DNA of 32,886 nucleotides from Chloroflexi bacterium OLB15 (lineage in GTDB: Bacteria > Chloroflexota > Anaerolineae > Aggregatilineales > Phototrophicaceae): assembly GCA_001567085.1 (NCBI GenBank), contig LMZS01000085.1, positions 1 to 32,886 on the forward strand. The letters run 5' to 3'. This document shows positions 19,134 to 27,176 of this stretch, piece by piece. The number at the start of each line of letters is the position of its first letter. Positions within the stretch are counted from its first letter, which is position 1. The position numbers and the translations under genes are program-made. The notes beneath the pieces are model-generated. The model had not been told where the DNA came from and ran no database searches. It was given only the letters and a program-made list of their open reading frames with translations.

Positions 19134-19165
19134 AAGCAGGGCAATCGTTCGCGGTTGCCCTGCTT
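19134..19165 (+). terminator. Stem-loop between rhaS and the second aldolase gene
   Basis: A perfect 11-bp stem, AAGCAGGGCAA (19134-19144) and TTGCCCTGCTT (19155-19165), has a 10-base loop but no T-run after it. It may end part of the transcription or protect the binding-protein mRNA from 3' decay. Binding-protein genes are often followed by such structures. Confidence 0.55.
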
Positions 19166-19185
19166 GTTCATAGATGGGGTTTATC

Positions 19186-19929
19186 ATGTCATTAGCTGCT
19201 CTGGTTCAATTGAGCCACTGGTTGGGCGATCCTGCGCGTAATCTGGCGATTATTGGCGAGGGAAATACATCGCTGCGGGCTGACGATGAGACGTTTTGGG
19301 TGAAAGCAAGCGGGCAGCATTTAGGGACGATTGCTGACACGGGCTTTGCCAGAGCGCGATTTCTTCCTTTGATGGAGCTGCTAAACGGGAAGCGCGCCCC
19401 TGAAAGCCAGAACGAAGCGTTTCAGGAATGTAAGGTAGACAGCGATTCGCCCCTAAAGCCGTCAATTGAAGTGACCTTTCACGCGATGCTGTTATATGAA
19501 TTTGGCGCGCAGGTGATTGCGCATACGCACCCGACCGCCGTAAACCAGATTCTATGCAGCAGTAGAGCAGAGCAATTTGCCTTAAATCGTATGTTTCCGG
19601 ATGAAGTGGTTTTGTGCGGGCCACAATCCGTATTTGTGCCATACAGCGATCCTGGCCTTCCGCTGGCGTTTGAGATGCGCCGCCGCGCACAGCAGTATTT
19701 GGATGTGTGGGGTGAACCCCCTAAAGTGATCTTGTTGGCGAATCATGGCCTGATTGTGCTGGGGCAATCGCCAACTGATGCGATGAATATCACGGCGATG
19801 TGCGTAAAAGCAGCGGCGATCTTTGCAGGGGCGTGCGCTGTTGGCGAACCGGTATTCATGACGCGAGATGATATAGGACATATTTACCGGCGACCTGATG
19901 AGATATACCGGCGCAAGCAGTTTATGTAA
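19186..19929 (+). CDS. Class II aldolase/adducin family protein
   Basis: The protein is 247 residues from the ATG at 19186; an in-frame ATG at 19174 would add four residues, and neither has a strong ribosome binding site. It shows the class II aldolase pattern: phosphate loop GEGNTS (24-29), KASGQHLGTI, Glu95 (PSIEVTFHAML), zinc ligands His113 and His115 (AHTHPT), and His187 (LANHGLIVLG). The zinc site and catalytic Glu look complete, so an active lyase or epimerase is likely. It is last in the rhamnose operon, although rhaEW already holds an aldolase domain. It may act on a related deoxysugar phosphate such as fuculose-1-phosphate, which is inference. Confidence 0.85.
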   Translation: MSLAALVQLSHWLGDPARNLAIIGEGNTSLRADDETFWVKASGQHLGTIADTGFARARFLPLMELLNGKRAPESQNEAFQECKVDSDSPLKPSIEVTFHAMLLYEFGAQVIAHTHPTAVNQILCSSRAEQFALNRMFPDEVVLCGPQSVFVPYSDPGLPLAFEMRRRAQQYLDVWGEPPKVILLANHGLIVLGQSPTDAMNITAMCVKAAAIFAGACAVGEPVFMTRDDIGHIYRRPDEIYRRKQFM

Positions 19930-20019
19930 ACAACAGCGTTGGACAGATTGTAGAAACTGCTCTCGAATTGTAGGGAGACAGCGAACACAGAAGCATTGAT
20001 AATAAGGTGGGAAAATAAT

Positions 20020-20046
20020 AAAAGCAGCCTGCGCAGGCTGCTTTTT
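20020..20046. terminator. Bidirectional terminator between the rhamnose and Opp operons
   Basis: A perfect 26-bp palindrome centred at 20032/20033 has a GC-rich core (AGCAGCCTGC and its complement) flanked by A4 on the left and T4-T5 on the right. It can therefore form a hairpin with a U-run on either strand. It lies between the convergent ends of the aldolase gene and the oppC-like gene. Confidence 0.9.
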
Positions 20047-20069
20047 GTATGTTTAGAGAAGGGTATCGC

Positions 20070-21023
20070 CTAGTCTTTTGCAGTTGGATCAAAGGCGTCG
20101 CGGATGCCATCGCCGATGACGTACAGGCAAAGCACTGTGAGGAAAATCATCAGACCGGGCATGATCACCAGATATGGCCCAAGCGTGAAGTATTCCTGCG
20201 ATTTCACCAGCATGTTGCCCCAGCTTGGGAACGGCTCTTTAATACCCAGTCCGAGGAAGCTTAGACCGGCTTCGGTCAAAATGAGGGCGCCGATATCAAT
20301 TGCCAGCGTGATCACGATGACCGAGAACAGGTTCGGCAGAATGTGCGAGAGCATGATACGGAATGGAGATGCGCCAATGGCACGGGCGCTAACTACGAAC
20401 TCACGCTCGCGCAGGGAGAGCGTTTCACCACGTACCAAACGTGTTGTACCCGTCCAACCGATGAGACCAAGCACGAGGATCAGGGTGGTGGGGGAAGGTT
20501 GTAATACCGCCGCGATGATGAGCAGCAGGAAGAGAGACGGGATTGAGTTCAGGGTTGAAATGATCCAGTTGGTGCCATCATCTATCAGGCCTCCATAGTA
20601 GCCGCAGATGATGCCCAGCGAAACGCCAATGGAAAGCGACAGAATCGCTGCCAGAAAGCCGACTGCCAGCGATACCTGACCGCCGAACAGCAGACGGCTT
20701 AAGTGGTCGCGGCCGAGATCGTCGGTGCCAAGAATGTGAAACTGCGGGACGCCATCTGCGCCAATGTAAGGCGTTAGGGAGGGCGTTAAGAAGGTGATAG
20801 AAGCATTGGTCTTGCTATAACTGACATTGAGGGCGCTAGAAATAGGTTGTGCAAGCAGGCAGAGAATGGTGATGAATGCAAGCAACCCGATTGCGGCTAA
20901 TGTCAATTTGTCGCGTTTCAGGCGGCGACCTGCCATACGGCTTAGTGACTCGCCAACTTCACGCTTTTTTCCCTGTGGCTCCAGCTTAGGCACGGCATTC
21001 GCCGTTGTGGATGTGGTACTCAT
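20070..21023 (-). CDS. Oligopeptide/dipeptide-type ABC permease (OppC/DppC-like)
   Basis: The 317-residue inner permease has a cytoplasmic N-terminal tail (about 1-40) and then about six hydrophobic segments. The OppC-type opening ILGTDDLGRDHLSRLLFGG and the ATPase-contact motif EREFVVSARAIGASPFRIMLSHILPN are present, followed by EAGLSFLGLGIKEPFPSWGNML. The start has AAGGAC upstream and lies 11 bases past the OppB-like stop. It forms the channel with the OppB-like protein. No ATPase genes follow, so these must be elsewhere. The solute could be peptides or another class-C substrate such as oligosaccharides. Confidence 0.9.
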   Translation of the reverse strand: MSTTSTTANAVPKLEPQGKKREVGESLSRMAGRRLKRDKLTLAAIGLLAFITILCLLAQPISSALNVSYSKTNASITFLTPSLTPYIGADGVPQFHILGTDDLGRDHLSRLLFGGQVSLAVGFLAAILSLSIGVSLGIICGYYGGLIDDGTNWIISTLNSIPSLFLLLIIAAVLQPSPTTLILVLGLIGWTGTTRLVRGETLSLREREFVVSARAIGASPFRIMLSHILPNLFSVIVITLAIDIGALILTEAGLSFLGLGIKEPFPSWGNMLVKSQEYFTLGPYLVIMPGLMIFLTVLCLYVIGDGIRDAFDPTAKD

Positions 21024-21034
21024 CGCGAAAGTCC

Positions 21035-22138
21035 TTAATCAAATCGAATACGCGGGTCAATTAGCGCGTACAAAATATCAGAGAGAATATAGCCAAGGAT
21101 GGTCGCAACCGCGCCGATGATAACGACAGCCATAACGACGGGATAGTCTTGCGAGATTACGCCGTCTACAGCGAAACGACCCAACCCCGGCCATGAGAAG
21201 ATACGCTCGGTAATAGCAGCGCCGCTGAGCAGACCGGTAATAGCGGGGCCGAGGAAAGTAGCCAGCGGAATGAGCGCATTACGCGCGCCATGCTTAAACC
21301 AAACGTTGCGACTGCTAAGGCCTTTCGCCTGTGCGGTACGCATATAATCCTGACTGCGAACGTCGAGCATGGAGGCGCGCATATAGCGGGAGTAGACCGC
21401 AATAGCGCCCGTTGCCAATACAAAGGTAGGCAAAATTAAATGCTCGATGCGATCCCAAATGGGGGGACAACCGCCGGTTAAGCTGGGTGGGCAGCGCCCG
21501 CCCATGGGTAAAACATTCAACCGTGCGCCAAAGACTAACAAGAGGATTAAGCCAAGCCAAAAAATGGGGATAGCGCTGAAACAGACCGCCATAATCCGGG
21601 TCATGTTGTCGAATAAACCGCCTTTACGTACAGCGGCAATGATACCGATGGGCACGCCGACGGTGAGGCCAAGCAGCAAAGCTGCGGCACCCAGTTCCAG
21701 CGTTGCCGCTATGCGTTCGCCGATCATATCGCTGACCGGACGGCGGTAGAAGAATGAGCGCCCGAAATCGCCGCGAATAACGCCTTTGCCTGTACCAGGC
21801 GCAAAGGTGATGGCGCAAGGCTCTTCATAACAAGCACGCCCGGTTTCATCTACTCCGATCGGGATCAGGACTGAGCTATCAGCAAGGCCATCGCCGTCAC
21901 TATCCCAGCGCATCCAATCATCACCAGCCAGCCAGCGCAGATATTGCACCGGCCAGGGATCGCTAACGCCCAACTGAACAGCTACACGGGCGCGTTGTTC
22001 TGGCGAAACATTCGGGCTAAAGGTGAGCGCGCCGACCGGCCCGCCGGGGGCAGCAGTCATCAAAATGTATGAAAAGAGCGTGATGCCAATGAAGGTAGGA
22101 ATTGCTTGCAGCAAACGCCGCAGGGTGTATTTGATCAT
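21035..22138 (-). CDS. Oligopeptide/dipeptide-type ABC permease (OppB/DppB-like)
   Basis: The 367-residue permease has the OppB N-terminal signature MIKYTLRRLLQAIPTFIGIT and the contact motif SQDYMRTAQAKGLSSRNVWF. ITERIFSWPGLGRFAVDGVISQDYPVV is also typical of OppB-type subunits. The first outside loop is enlarged at residues 72-118. It holds DSDGDGLADS (79-88), which looks like a calcium-binding loop, and two Cys (103 and 108) that could form a disulfide, before the usual RGDFGRSF. It follows the binding-protein gene after 143 bases that include a stem-loop. Confidence 0.9.
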   Translation of the reverse strand: MIKYTLRRLLQAIPTFIGITLFSYILMTAAPGGPVGALTFSPNVSPEQRARVAVQLGVSDPWPVQYLRWLAGDDWMRWDSDGDGLADSSVLIPIGVDETGRACYEEPCAITFAPGTGKGVIRGDFGRSFFYRRPVSDMIGERIAATLELGAAALLLGLTVGVPIGIIAAVRKGGLFDNMTRIMAVCFSAIPIFWLGLILLLVFGARLNVLPMGGRCPPSLTGGCPPIWDRIEHLILPTFVLATGAIAVYSRYMRASMLDVRSQDYMRTAQAKGLSSRNVWFKHGARNALIPLATFLGPAITGLLSGAAITERIFSWPGLGRFAVDGVISQDYPVVMAVVIIGAVATILGYILSDILYALIDPRIRFD

Positions 22139-22228
22139 GTTCTGGTAAACATCCCAACATTCGACCTAACTGCCCATAAAAAAATATTTTTAGCTGTTTT
22201 GAAATAATTCCAGTTGACTTGGGAAAGA

Positions 22229-22258
22229 AGGGGTAGGGCACATTTACGCCCTACCCTC
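22229..22258 (-). terminator. Stem-loop between the binding-protein gene and oppB-like gene
   Basis: A perfect 9-bp stem, GGGTAGGGC (22231-22239) and GCCCTACCC (22248-22256), has an 8-base loop and only a weak pyrimidine tail on the minus strand. It lies after the binding-protein stop and could allow partial read-through into the permeases. A close sequence relative lies between sufB and sufD (29419-29444). Confidence 0.55.
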
Positions 22259-22281
22259 TTGTTACCTGATACTAGTGGAGA

Positions 22282-24035
22282 TTACGGGGTCGCCTGAGCC
22301 CAGGTGTCGACGTTCCAATACAGGTTCGACGGATAGGGACCGAAGCCACCGACTTCCGCACCAGCCGCATACATGCCGTCCTGAGTGAACAGGGGGACGT
22401 AGGGCAGGTCTGCCTGGAAGATAGCCTGCATTTCCTGGTACAGAACCGCGCGATCTTCAGTGGCGCAGCCGGAACCGACTTAGCTTGCAGGTTCAGCGCT
22501 TCAAAATCAGCGCTGTAGTAGGAAGTGTTGTTGCTGCCACCACCTACAACGTCTGCCTGAGCGGTGAACAACTGGGTCGCATCCGGATCATCCGGCCAGC
22601 CATTGCGCCAACCGAGGATGAAGGTGTCGAACGTCTGGCTGTCCATGATGTCCAGCAGGGTGTTGAAGTCAATCGTCTGGAAGTCAACCTGAATGCCCGC
22701 ATCAGACAGTTGGTCCTGAATCAGGGTACCGATCTGAGTGCGGCGGCCATTGCCTTCATTGGTGTACAGGGTGAAGGCAATGGGGGTACCTTCAGGCGTA
22801 ACATCCGTGTTGGAGCCGTGATATTCACGGACGCCATCGCCATCATCATCGGTCCAACCGGCTTCATCGAGCAGCGCATTTGCGGCGTCGAGATCGAAGG
22901 CGATGACGGGCAGATCAGAAGCGTATGCCCAGGATGAAGGAATAACGAAAGAGGTCATGCGCGAGCCTTCGCCGAACAGCGCGGCGGCGGCAATCGCGTC
23001 CACGTCCATTGCGCGAGAGATGGCTTCACGAACCGCATGGTCGCCGACGACGGGATGGGTACCCTGATCAATGAGGTTACCATCGGCATCGAGGCCGTTC
23101 TGCGGGTTGGTGGGGTCAGCGAAATTCATCGCGAAATAGTCCCAGGCGTTGCCGGGGAAGGGATAGACCTGACGTTCGCCAGCATCACCCAGTTCACGCA
23201 GTTCAGCGCGGCGGGCAACGGCGGGACCGTCAATGATGTTGGTTTCGCCAGCAATGAACTGCTCGAACAACACCGTCTGATCGGGCACGACGCGATAGAT
23301 GAAGCCTGCGGGGCCAACGCCACCTTCAGGAGCATCTGCGTAGTTCGGGTTAGCAACCAGAGCAACCTGTTCGCCAGGAGTCAGCGCGCTGAAGTTGAAC
23401 ACGCCACCGGTCACCGTCGGGTTGAGGTTGAATTCGGCGTCGTTGAGTTCAGCGTAATCAGAGGGCAGAACATGCGACGGAACCGGAACCAGAACCCCAG
23501 CGTTGCTGAGCGAGGTGCATTCGGGTGACGCCATGGTCACGACGACGGTGTGTTCATCGGGGGCGGTCACATCGAGAATGCCGGATTCGCCGGACGGGTC
23601 AATAACGTAAGACAACTGGGTGTCAACGATACCCTGTGAACCAGCCTGAATGGCGCCCCAAGTGTACATAATGTCAGCAGACGTAATCGGGGTGCCGTCG
23701 CTCCAGACCAAGCCATCACGCAGGTTAAACGTGTAAACCGTACCCGTTTCGTCAACTGTCCAATCCTGAACCAGACCACCGGACGCGAACGGCGGGTCAT
23801 ACGGTGAAATTACCGCAGTCTCGACGTTAGCGTTCAAGAAGCCGGGGTACAGGAAATTTGTGATACGGGTGCTAGCGGTATCGCTTGCCAGAATCGGGTT
23901 GAGGAACTGAGGATCGCCGCCGAAGTTGCCTTCGACAATGATCAACCCATCATCCTGTGCCAGCGAAGGCGCGACGGCGAGGGCAGCAAGTGCTAACCCG
24001 CTAGCCGCCAACAGGACACGACGCAAATTCTTCAT
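22282..24035 (-). CDS. Opp/Dpp-type extracellular substrate-binding protein (one frameshift)
   Basis: The frame from the ATG at 24035 goes wrong near 22464 and ends at 22272. Restoring one G/C there (GCTGCGCC to GCTGCGGCC in the gene) gives a normal family C-terminus (RAVLYQEMQAIFQADLPYVP, then NLYWNVDTWAQATP) ending at 22282-22284, about 584 residues. An N-terminal signal peptide (MKNLRRVLLAASGLALAAL, cleavage after SLA) leads into the class-C binding-protein fold. That fold includes LVWSDGTPITSADIMYTW, AVREAISRAMDVDAIAAA and LLDEAGWTDDDGDGVRE. It should capture the solute for the two permeases downstream. AAGGAG lies ahead of the start. I see no convincing promoter in the 200 bases upstream. 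Confidence 0.88.
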
Positions 24036-24190
24036 GCCTTTTACACTCCTTGATTAAATAAAAAATAACCATTTGCGAGCGAAGATTTGCCGGGATTCCA
24101 GCAAATAGGCACACTCACATCTGGTGAAACTACTCATTGGTTGACAGAAAGGTTCAAATGAATTTCAAAATTGATGGAAATTGGTTGGCG

Positions 24191-24214
24191 CAGTTGGAAA
24201 GGGGATTCCAACTG
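24191..24214 (-). terminator. Stem-loop downstream of tRNA-Pro
   Basis: A perfect 9-bp stem, CAGTTGGAA (24191-24199) and TTCCAACTG (24206-24214), has a 6-base loop. It lies 21 bases past the 3' end of the tRNA gene on the minus strand. The T-run after it is weak. Confidence 0.5.
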
Positions 24215-24235
24215 GCTCAAAAATAAGTTTTATTG

Positions 24236-24309
24236 TCGGGGTACCCGGACTTGAACCGGGGACCTCTTGCACCCCATGCAAGCGCGCTACCAAACTGCGC
24301 CATACCCCG
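24236..24309 (-). tRNA. tRNA-Pro(GGG)
   Basis: On the minus strand a full cloverleaf can be drawn. The acceptor stem is CGGGGTA/TACCCCG with discriminator A. There is a D arm GCGC...GCGC, an anticodon stem CTTGC/GCAAG with loop ATGGGGT (anticodon GGG), and a T arm CCCGG-TTCAAGT-CCGGG. The C1-G72 pair and A73 are characteristic of bacterial proline tRNAs. CCA is not encoded. Confidence 0.96.
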
Positions 24310-24320
24310 TAATGCCTAGA

Positions 24321-24349
24321 AGTCTACCCGACGGCAGGTTCAGGTGCAA
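24321..24349 (-). promoter_or_regulatory. Candidate promoter for tRNA-Pro
   Basis: Read on the minus strand: TTGCAC (24344-24349), a 17-bp spacer, and TAGACT (24321-24326). The predicted start falls about five bases before the mature tRNA 5' end. The spacing is good and the hexamer matches moderate. Confidence 0.5.
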
Positions 24350-24432
24350 GACGGAAAGTTTTTGTAAAGTGGCCTGAAAGCGATGCGGGAAGATCGTTTT
24401 CGGTGAAATTCGTGCATATTCTTGAGCCTTAA

Positions 24433-24461
24433 TAGCAACTGCAATAGAGTCGCGATACACT
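24433..24461 (+). promoter_or_regulatory. Weak candidate promoter for the M23 gene
   Basis: TACACT at 24456-24461 is identical to the rhaI -10 and has TAGCAA (24433-24438) at 17 bp. The -35 matches only 3 of 6, but it is the best candidate in the 190 bases ahead of the gene. Confidence 0.3.
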
Positions 24462-24499
24462 TTTGCAAACAAACCATTTACCAACAATTGGAGGTCTGC

Positions 24500-26613
24500 A
24501 TGGCGAGCACTCCATCACCGGTTCCAAAGCCATCTCAGCCGGGCGCGGCGAAGACTGGACTTGCAAATACCAAAAACGATTATGTAAATATTCGCAATGG
24601 CCCAAGTACCAATCATCGTGTCGTCGGTGAGCTGCGCGATTTAACGCTATGTACTTATTACCCCGCAACACGAACCGGCGACGGGTGGGTATGGGTTGAA
24701 CAAAATTCGGTCGGTGGATGGGTTTCTACGACGGTGGTGACATTTGAAGATCCGCCGCCCGCGCCACCAACGGGGCCGACTCCATATAATGGGGCGGTGG
24801 CGATCTGGCATTGGCGTGGCGACTCGGTTTCTGAGAACACGATTGAAGATTTTGCCAAGAATGTCCGTTCCAATGCACCTTACGTTACCCAGATTTGGAT
24901 CAAAACCAGCGATTGGACGGAATCCAGCGGCGCCCGGTGGATGGGGTTCTGGGATACCAAACGCAATCTGGCGATTGATGGGCCAACCAGCATTGACCGC
25001 TGGGTACAAACGCTGGCGCGCTATAACCTGGAGACACATTTATGGTGTGTGCCGCGCGGCGGCGATCTGAATGCTGAGACTTCGCTAATTGTTCAGGCAT
25101 GCTTGCGCCCCGGCGTCAAATCTATGATTCTGGACGTTGAACCCTACAGCGAATTCTGGCAGGGCGGGCGAGAGGGTATCCGCCCGTTTATGACGCGTAT
25201 TCGCTCGCAAATTCCTGGCGCGTTCCATATTGGCATGGTGGTTGATCCACGCGCGCATCATTTCAACACGATTTTCCCTGATGAGTGGAAGCCGTTTATC
25301 AACAGCATTCACCCGATGGCGTACTGGTCAACCATGCGGCGCACGCCTGAAGATATATTGGAAGAAACTTACCGGGTTTGGTCTTCTTACGGCAAGCCGA
25401 TTATTCCGGCGCTTCAGACTGACGCTCCATCAAGTGAGATGGCGCAGGCGCGATCTATAGCGATTGCCCGGCACAAGGCGGTTGGCTTAAGCTGGTGGCG
25501 GGCGGGCATTATCGGCCCGGTAGAATACGCGGTGATCAACCGGCCAATGAGTGACACTACACCGCCTGCGCCCAGGCCGCCACAAATCATTTATGGGCCT
25601 GAGCAGATCGTTAGGCCGGGCACGTCGGGGTATACCGACTTCTCTTATACGGGAACCCGCGAACTTCAGGAATTTACGAACGTGTGGGGTTGGAAAGCTT
25701 ACTTTACCGCTACACAGCCCAAATATAGTAAGACAGCCGCTCGCTGGACGCCGCGATTCACGAAGGCCGCTAAATATGATGTGTCGGTGTTCGTTTCAGG
25801 GCGACACAGCACAACCACGAATGCCCGATTCAAGGTACACGGGGTTACTGGCTCGAATACTGAAATTCTGGTGCCAATTGATCAATCGCTGTACAGCAAT
25901 CAATGGGTATCGCTGGGTATTTTCGATTTTGACCCGCGTACAATCAACGTCGGCACCGTATTTTTGAATGACCTGACCGGTGAAGAAGGGCTTGAGATTG
26001 GCTTTGACGCCGTTCGCTGGCAGGAAGTGACCTATGTAGAGAATCCCGGCCCCGGCGGCCCTGTGCCAGAAGGCTATGCCGATGGATACGATCAACCGAT
26101 GGGGACAGAAGCGGATCGCGCTTCAACAACGGTATGGGGTGGGAAGTGGTATGATGCCAGCCCATTCGGGAAGCTGTATTTTGTAGGCACGCCAAGCGAG
26201 GCGTATCATACCGGCGCAGACCTGAATTTGCCTAAAGATGCGGACGCCCATTCAGGCGTGTATGCGGCGGCTAGCGGCACGGTCACATTTGCCAGCCGTC
26301 TGCCGATTTGGGGCAACGTAATCATCATCAAGCATGATCCGATGTACACCAACGGCAGGTGATGTATGCGCGTTACGGGCATGTTGAAGATATGATGGTG
26401 AGCGTTGGCGATCGGGTGAAACGCGGCCAGCAAATTGCAGAGGTTGGCAATGCTTATGGCCGTTATGCCTATCACTTGCACTTTGACCTTAGCCCGACGA
26501 CGGTGCTGGAGCAGAATCCGCAGGATTGGCCGGGTAAAGATCGCACACGACTGCTGAAGAACTATGTCGATCCGAGGGAGTTTATCACCAAGAATCGCCC
26601 GCGAAGGCAGTAA
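24500..26613 (+). CDS. SH3b / TIM-barrel-like / golvesin-like / M23 peptidase protein (one frameshift)
   Basis: The ATG at 24500 has GGAGG at 24490-24494. The frame stops at 26362, but adding one G at 26358-26359 joins it to the frame ending at 26613, for about 704 residues. Domains in order: an SH3b domain (about 20-83, YVNIRNGPSTNHRVVGEL); a glycoside-hydrolase-like barrel (about 95-360, with LDVEPY and AYW segments); a golvesin/CBM-like beta domain (about 380-525); and a LytM/M23 metallopeptidase (about 540-695). The M23 zinc motifs are complete only in the joined reading: H-TGA-D (YHTGADLN) and HLHFD. The family cleaves peptide crosslinks in cell walls. No signal peptide or membrane segment is seen at this start or at the earlier in-frame ATG, which is odd for a wall enzyme. 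A terminator follows. Confidence 0.82.
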
Positions 26614-26630
26614 ATAAGCGAAGGAAACAG

Positions 26631-26659
26631 AAACGGGATGCTGAATGGCATCCCGTTTT
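26631..26659 (+). terminator. Rho-independent terminator after the M23 gene
   Basis: An 11-bp stem, AAACGGGATGC (26631-26641) and GCATCCCGTTT (26648-26658), with a 6-base loop ends in a short T-run. It lies between the M23 gene and the convergent end of the sufT-like gene. Confidence 0.85.
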
Positions 26660-26681
26660 GCTGCTTAAAACGTTACAAGGC

Positions 26682-26984
26682 TTAGAAAAGACCCCAGTCA
26701 TCAGCGGCGCCTTCTTCCATCATGCTTGGATCCCACATTTCCAGACCCATTTCGATGGTGGTTGGCACGCCCAAATATTCCTGCGAGGTGCGGCGGGATT
26801 GTTCAAGGAGCGCCGGGGCATAGGGGCAAAAGGGCGTGGTCATGATCATAATAATATGACCGCGATCCGGCTCAATCTCTATTCCCCGAATAAGACCCAG
26901 CTCAACGACATTCATTCCGATTTCAGGATCGATGACGGCGCGCAGCGCTTCACGCAGCCCATCTTCAGTTTTTACCTGTTCCAT
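26682..26984 (-). CDS. sufT: SufT-like (MIP18/DUF59 family) Fe-S assembly protein
   Basis: The 100-residue protein has the MIP18/DUF59 pattern: AVIDPEIGMNVVELGLIRGIEI (about 16-37) and TTPFCPYAPAL with the conserved Cys53. Members of this family help deliver or mature Fe-S clusters and often sit next to suf genes. The start has AAGGAA upstream. The gene is divergent from sufC, and the shared 192-base region holds a promoter for each side, which suggests coordinated control. The C-terminal tail (EEGAADDWGLF) is acidic. The exact partner protein cannot be inferred. Confidence 0.85.
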   Translation of the reverse strand: MEQVKTEDGLREALRAVIDPEIGMNVVELGLIRGIEIEPDRGHIIMIMTTPFCPYAPALLEQSRRTSQEYLGVPTTIEMGLEMWDPSMMEEGAADDWGLF

Positions 26985-27025
26985 CTAAGGTTCCTTCAAG
27001 TAAATTATGGGGTTGTTGAGAGGAA

Positions 27026-27054
27026 AGGATACCACCCCTGACTTTTGAAGTCAA
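27026..27054 (-). promoter_or_regulatory. Sigma70-type promoter for the sufT-like gene
   Basis: Read on the minus strand: TTGACT (27049-27054), a 17-bp spacer, and TATCCT (27026-27031), about 40 bases ahead of the start codon. The hexamers match 5 of 6 and 4 of 6. Confidence 0.65.
27038..27054. promoter_or_regulatory. IscR-like palindrome over the sufT -35
   Basis: CTGACTTTTGAAGTCAA contains GACT and AGTC at a 5-base spacing with flanking YY and RR. This is the core of the type 1 IscR site (YYGACT-N5-AGTCRR). It covers the -35 of the leftward promoter. Control by an Rrf2-family Fe-S sensor is inferred; no such regulator gene is in this window. Confidence 0.45.
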
Positions 27055-27080
27055 TTTTTATGATCAACGTAATAAAAATA

Positions 27081-27109
27081 TTGACCCTACGCGATGACAC
27101 TGGTATACT
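27081..27109 (+). promoter_or_regulatory. Sigma70-type promoter for the suf operon
   Basis: TTGACC (27081-27086), a 17-bp spacer and TATACT (27104-27109) form the best promoter in the window (5 of 6 and 5 of 6). It points at sufC, leaving a leader of about 60 bases. Confidence 0.78.
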
Positions 27110-27119
27110 TGCCTCATCT

Positions 27120-27157
27120 TTAACCTTAGGGTAAGTAGAAAAGTTAACGTGCGTTAA
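27120..27157 (+). promoter_or_regulatory. Two inverted repeats in the sufC leader
   Basis: TTAACC-TTA-GGGTAA (27120-27134, one mismatch) lies just past the expected transcription start. TTAACG-TG-CGTTAA (27144-27157, perfect) lies just before the ribosome binding site AAGGAGGA (27162-27169). Both share a TTAAC half-site and could be operators or a leader hairpin. Confidence 0.35.
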
Positions 27158-27176
27158 ATTCAAGGAGGACGCCTTC

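Noticed and set aside
24422..24499. Upstream ATG extension of the M23 gene
   Set aside because: The added residues are not conserved-looking and give no signal peptide, and ATG 24500 has a well-placed GGAGG.
24500..26613. Phage endolysin or prophage remnant
   Set aside because: No phage structural, holin or integrase genes are nearby; the tRNA beside it shows no attachment-site duplication that I can find.
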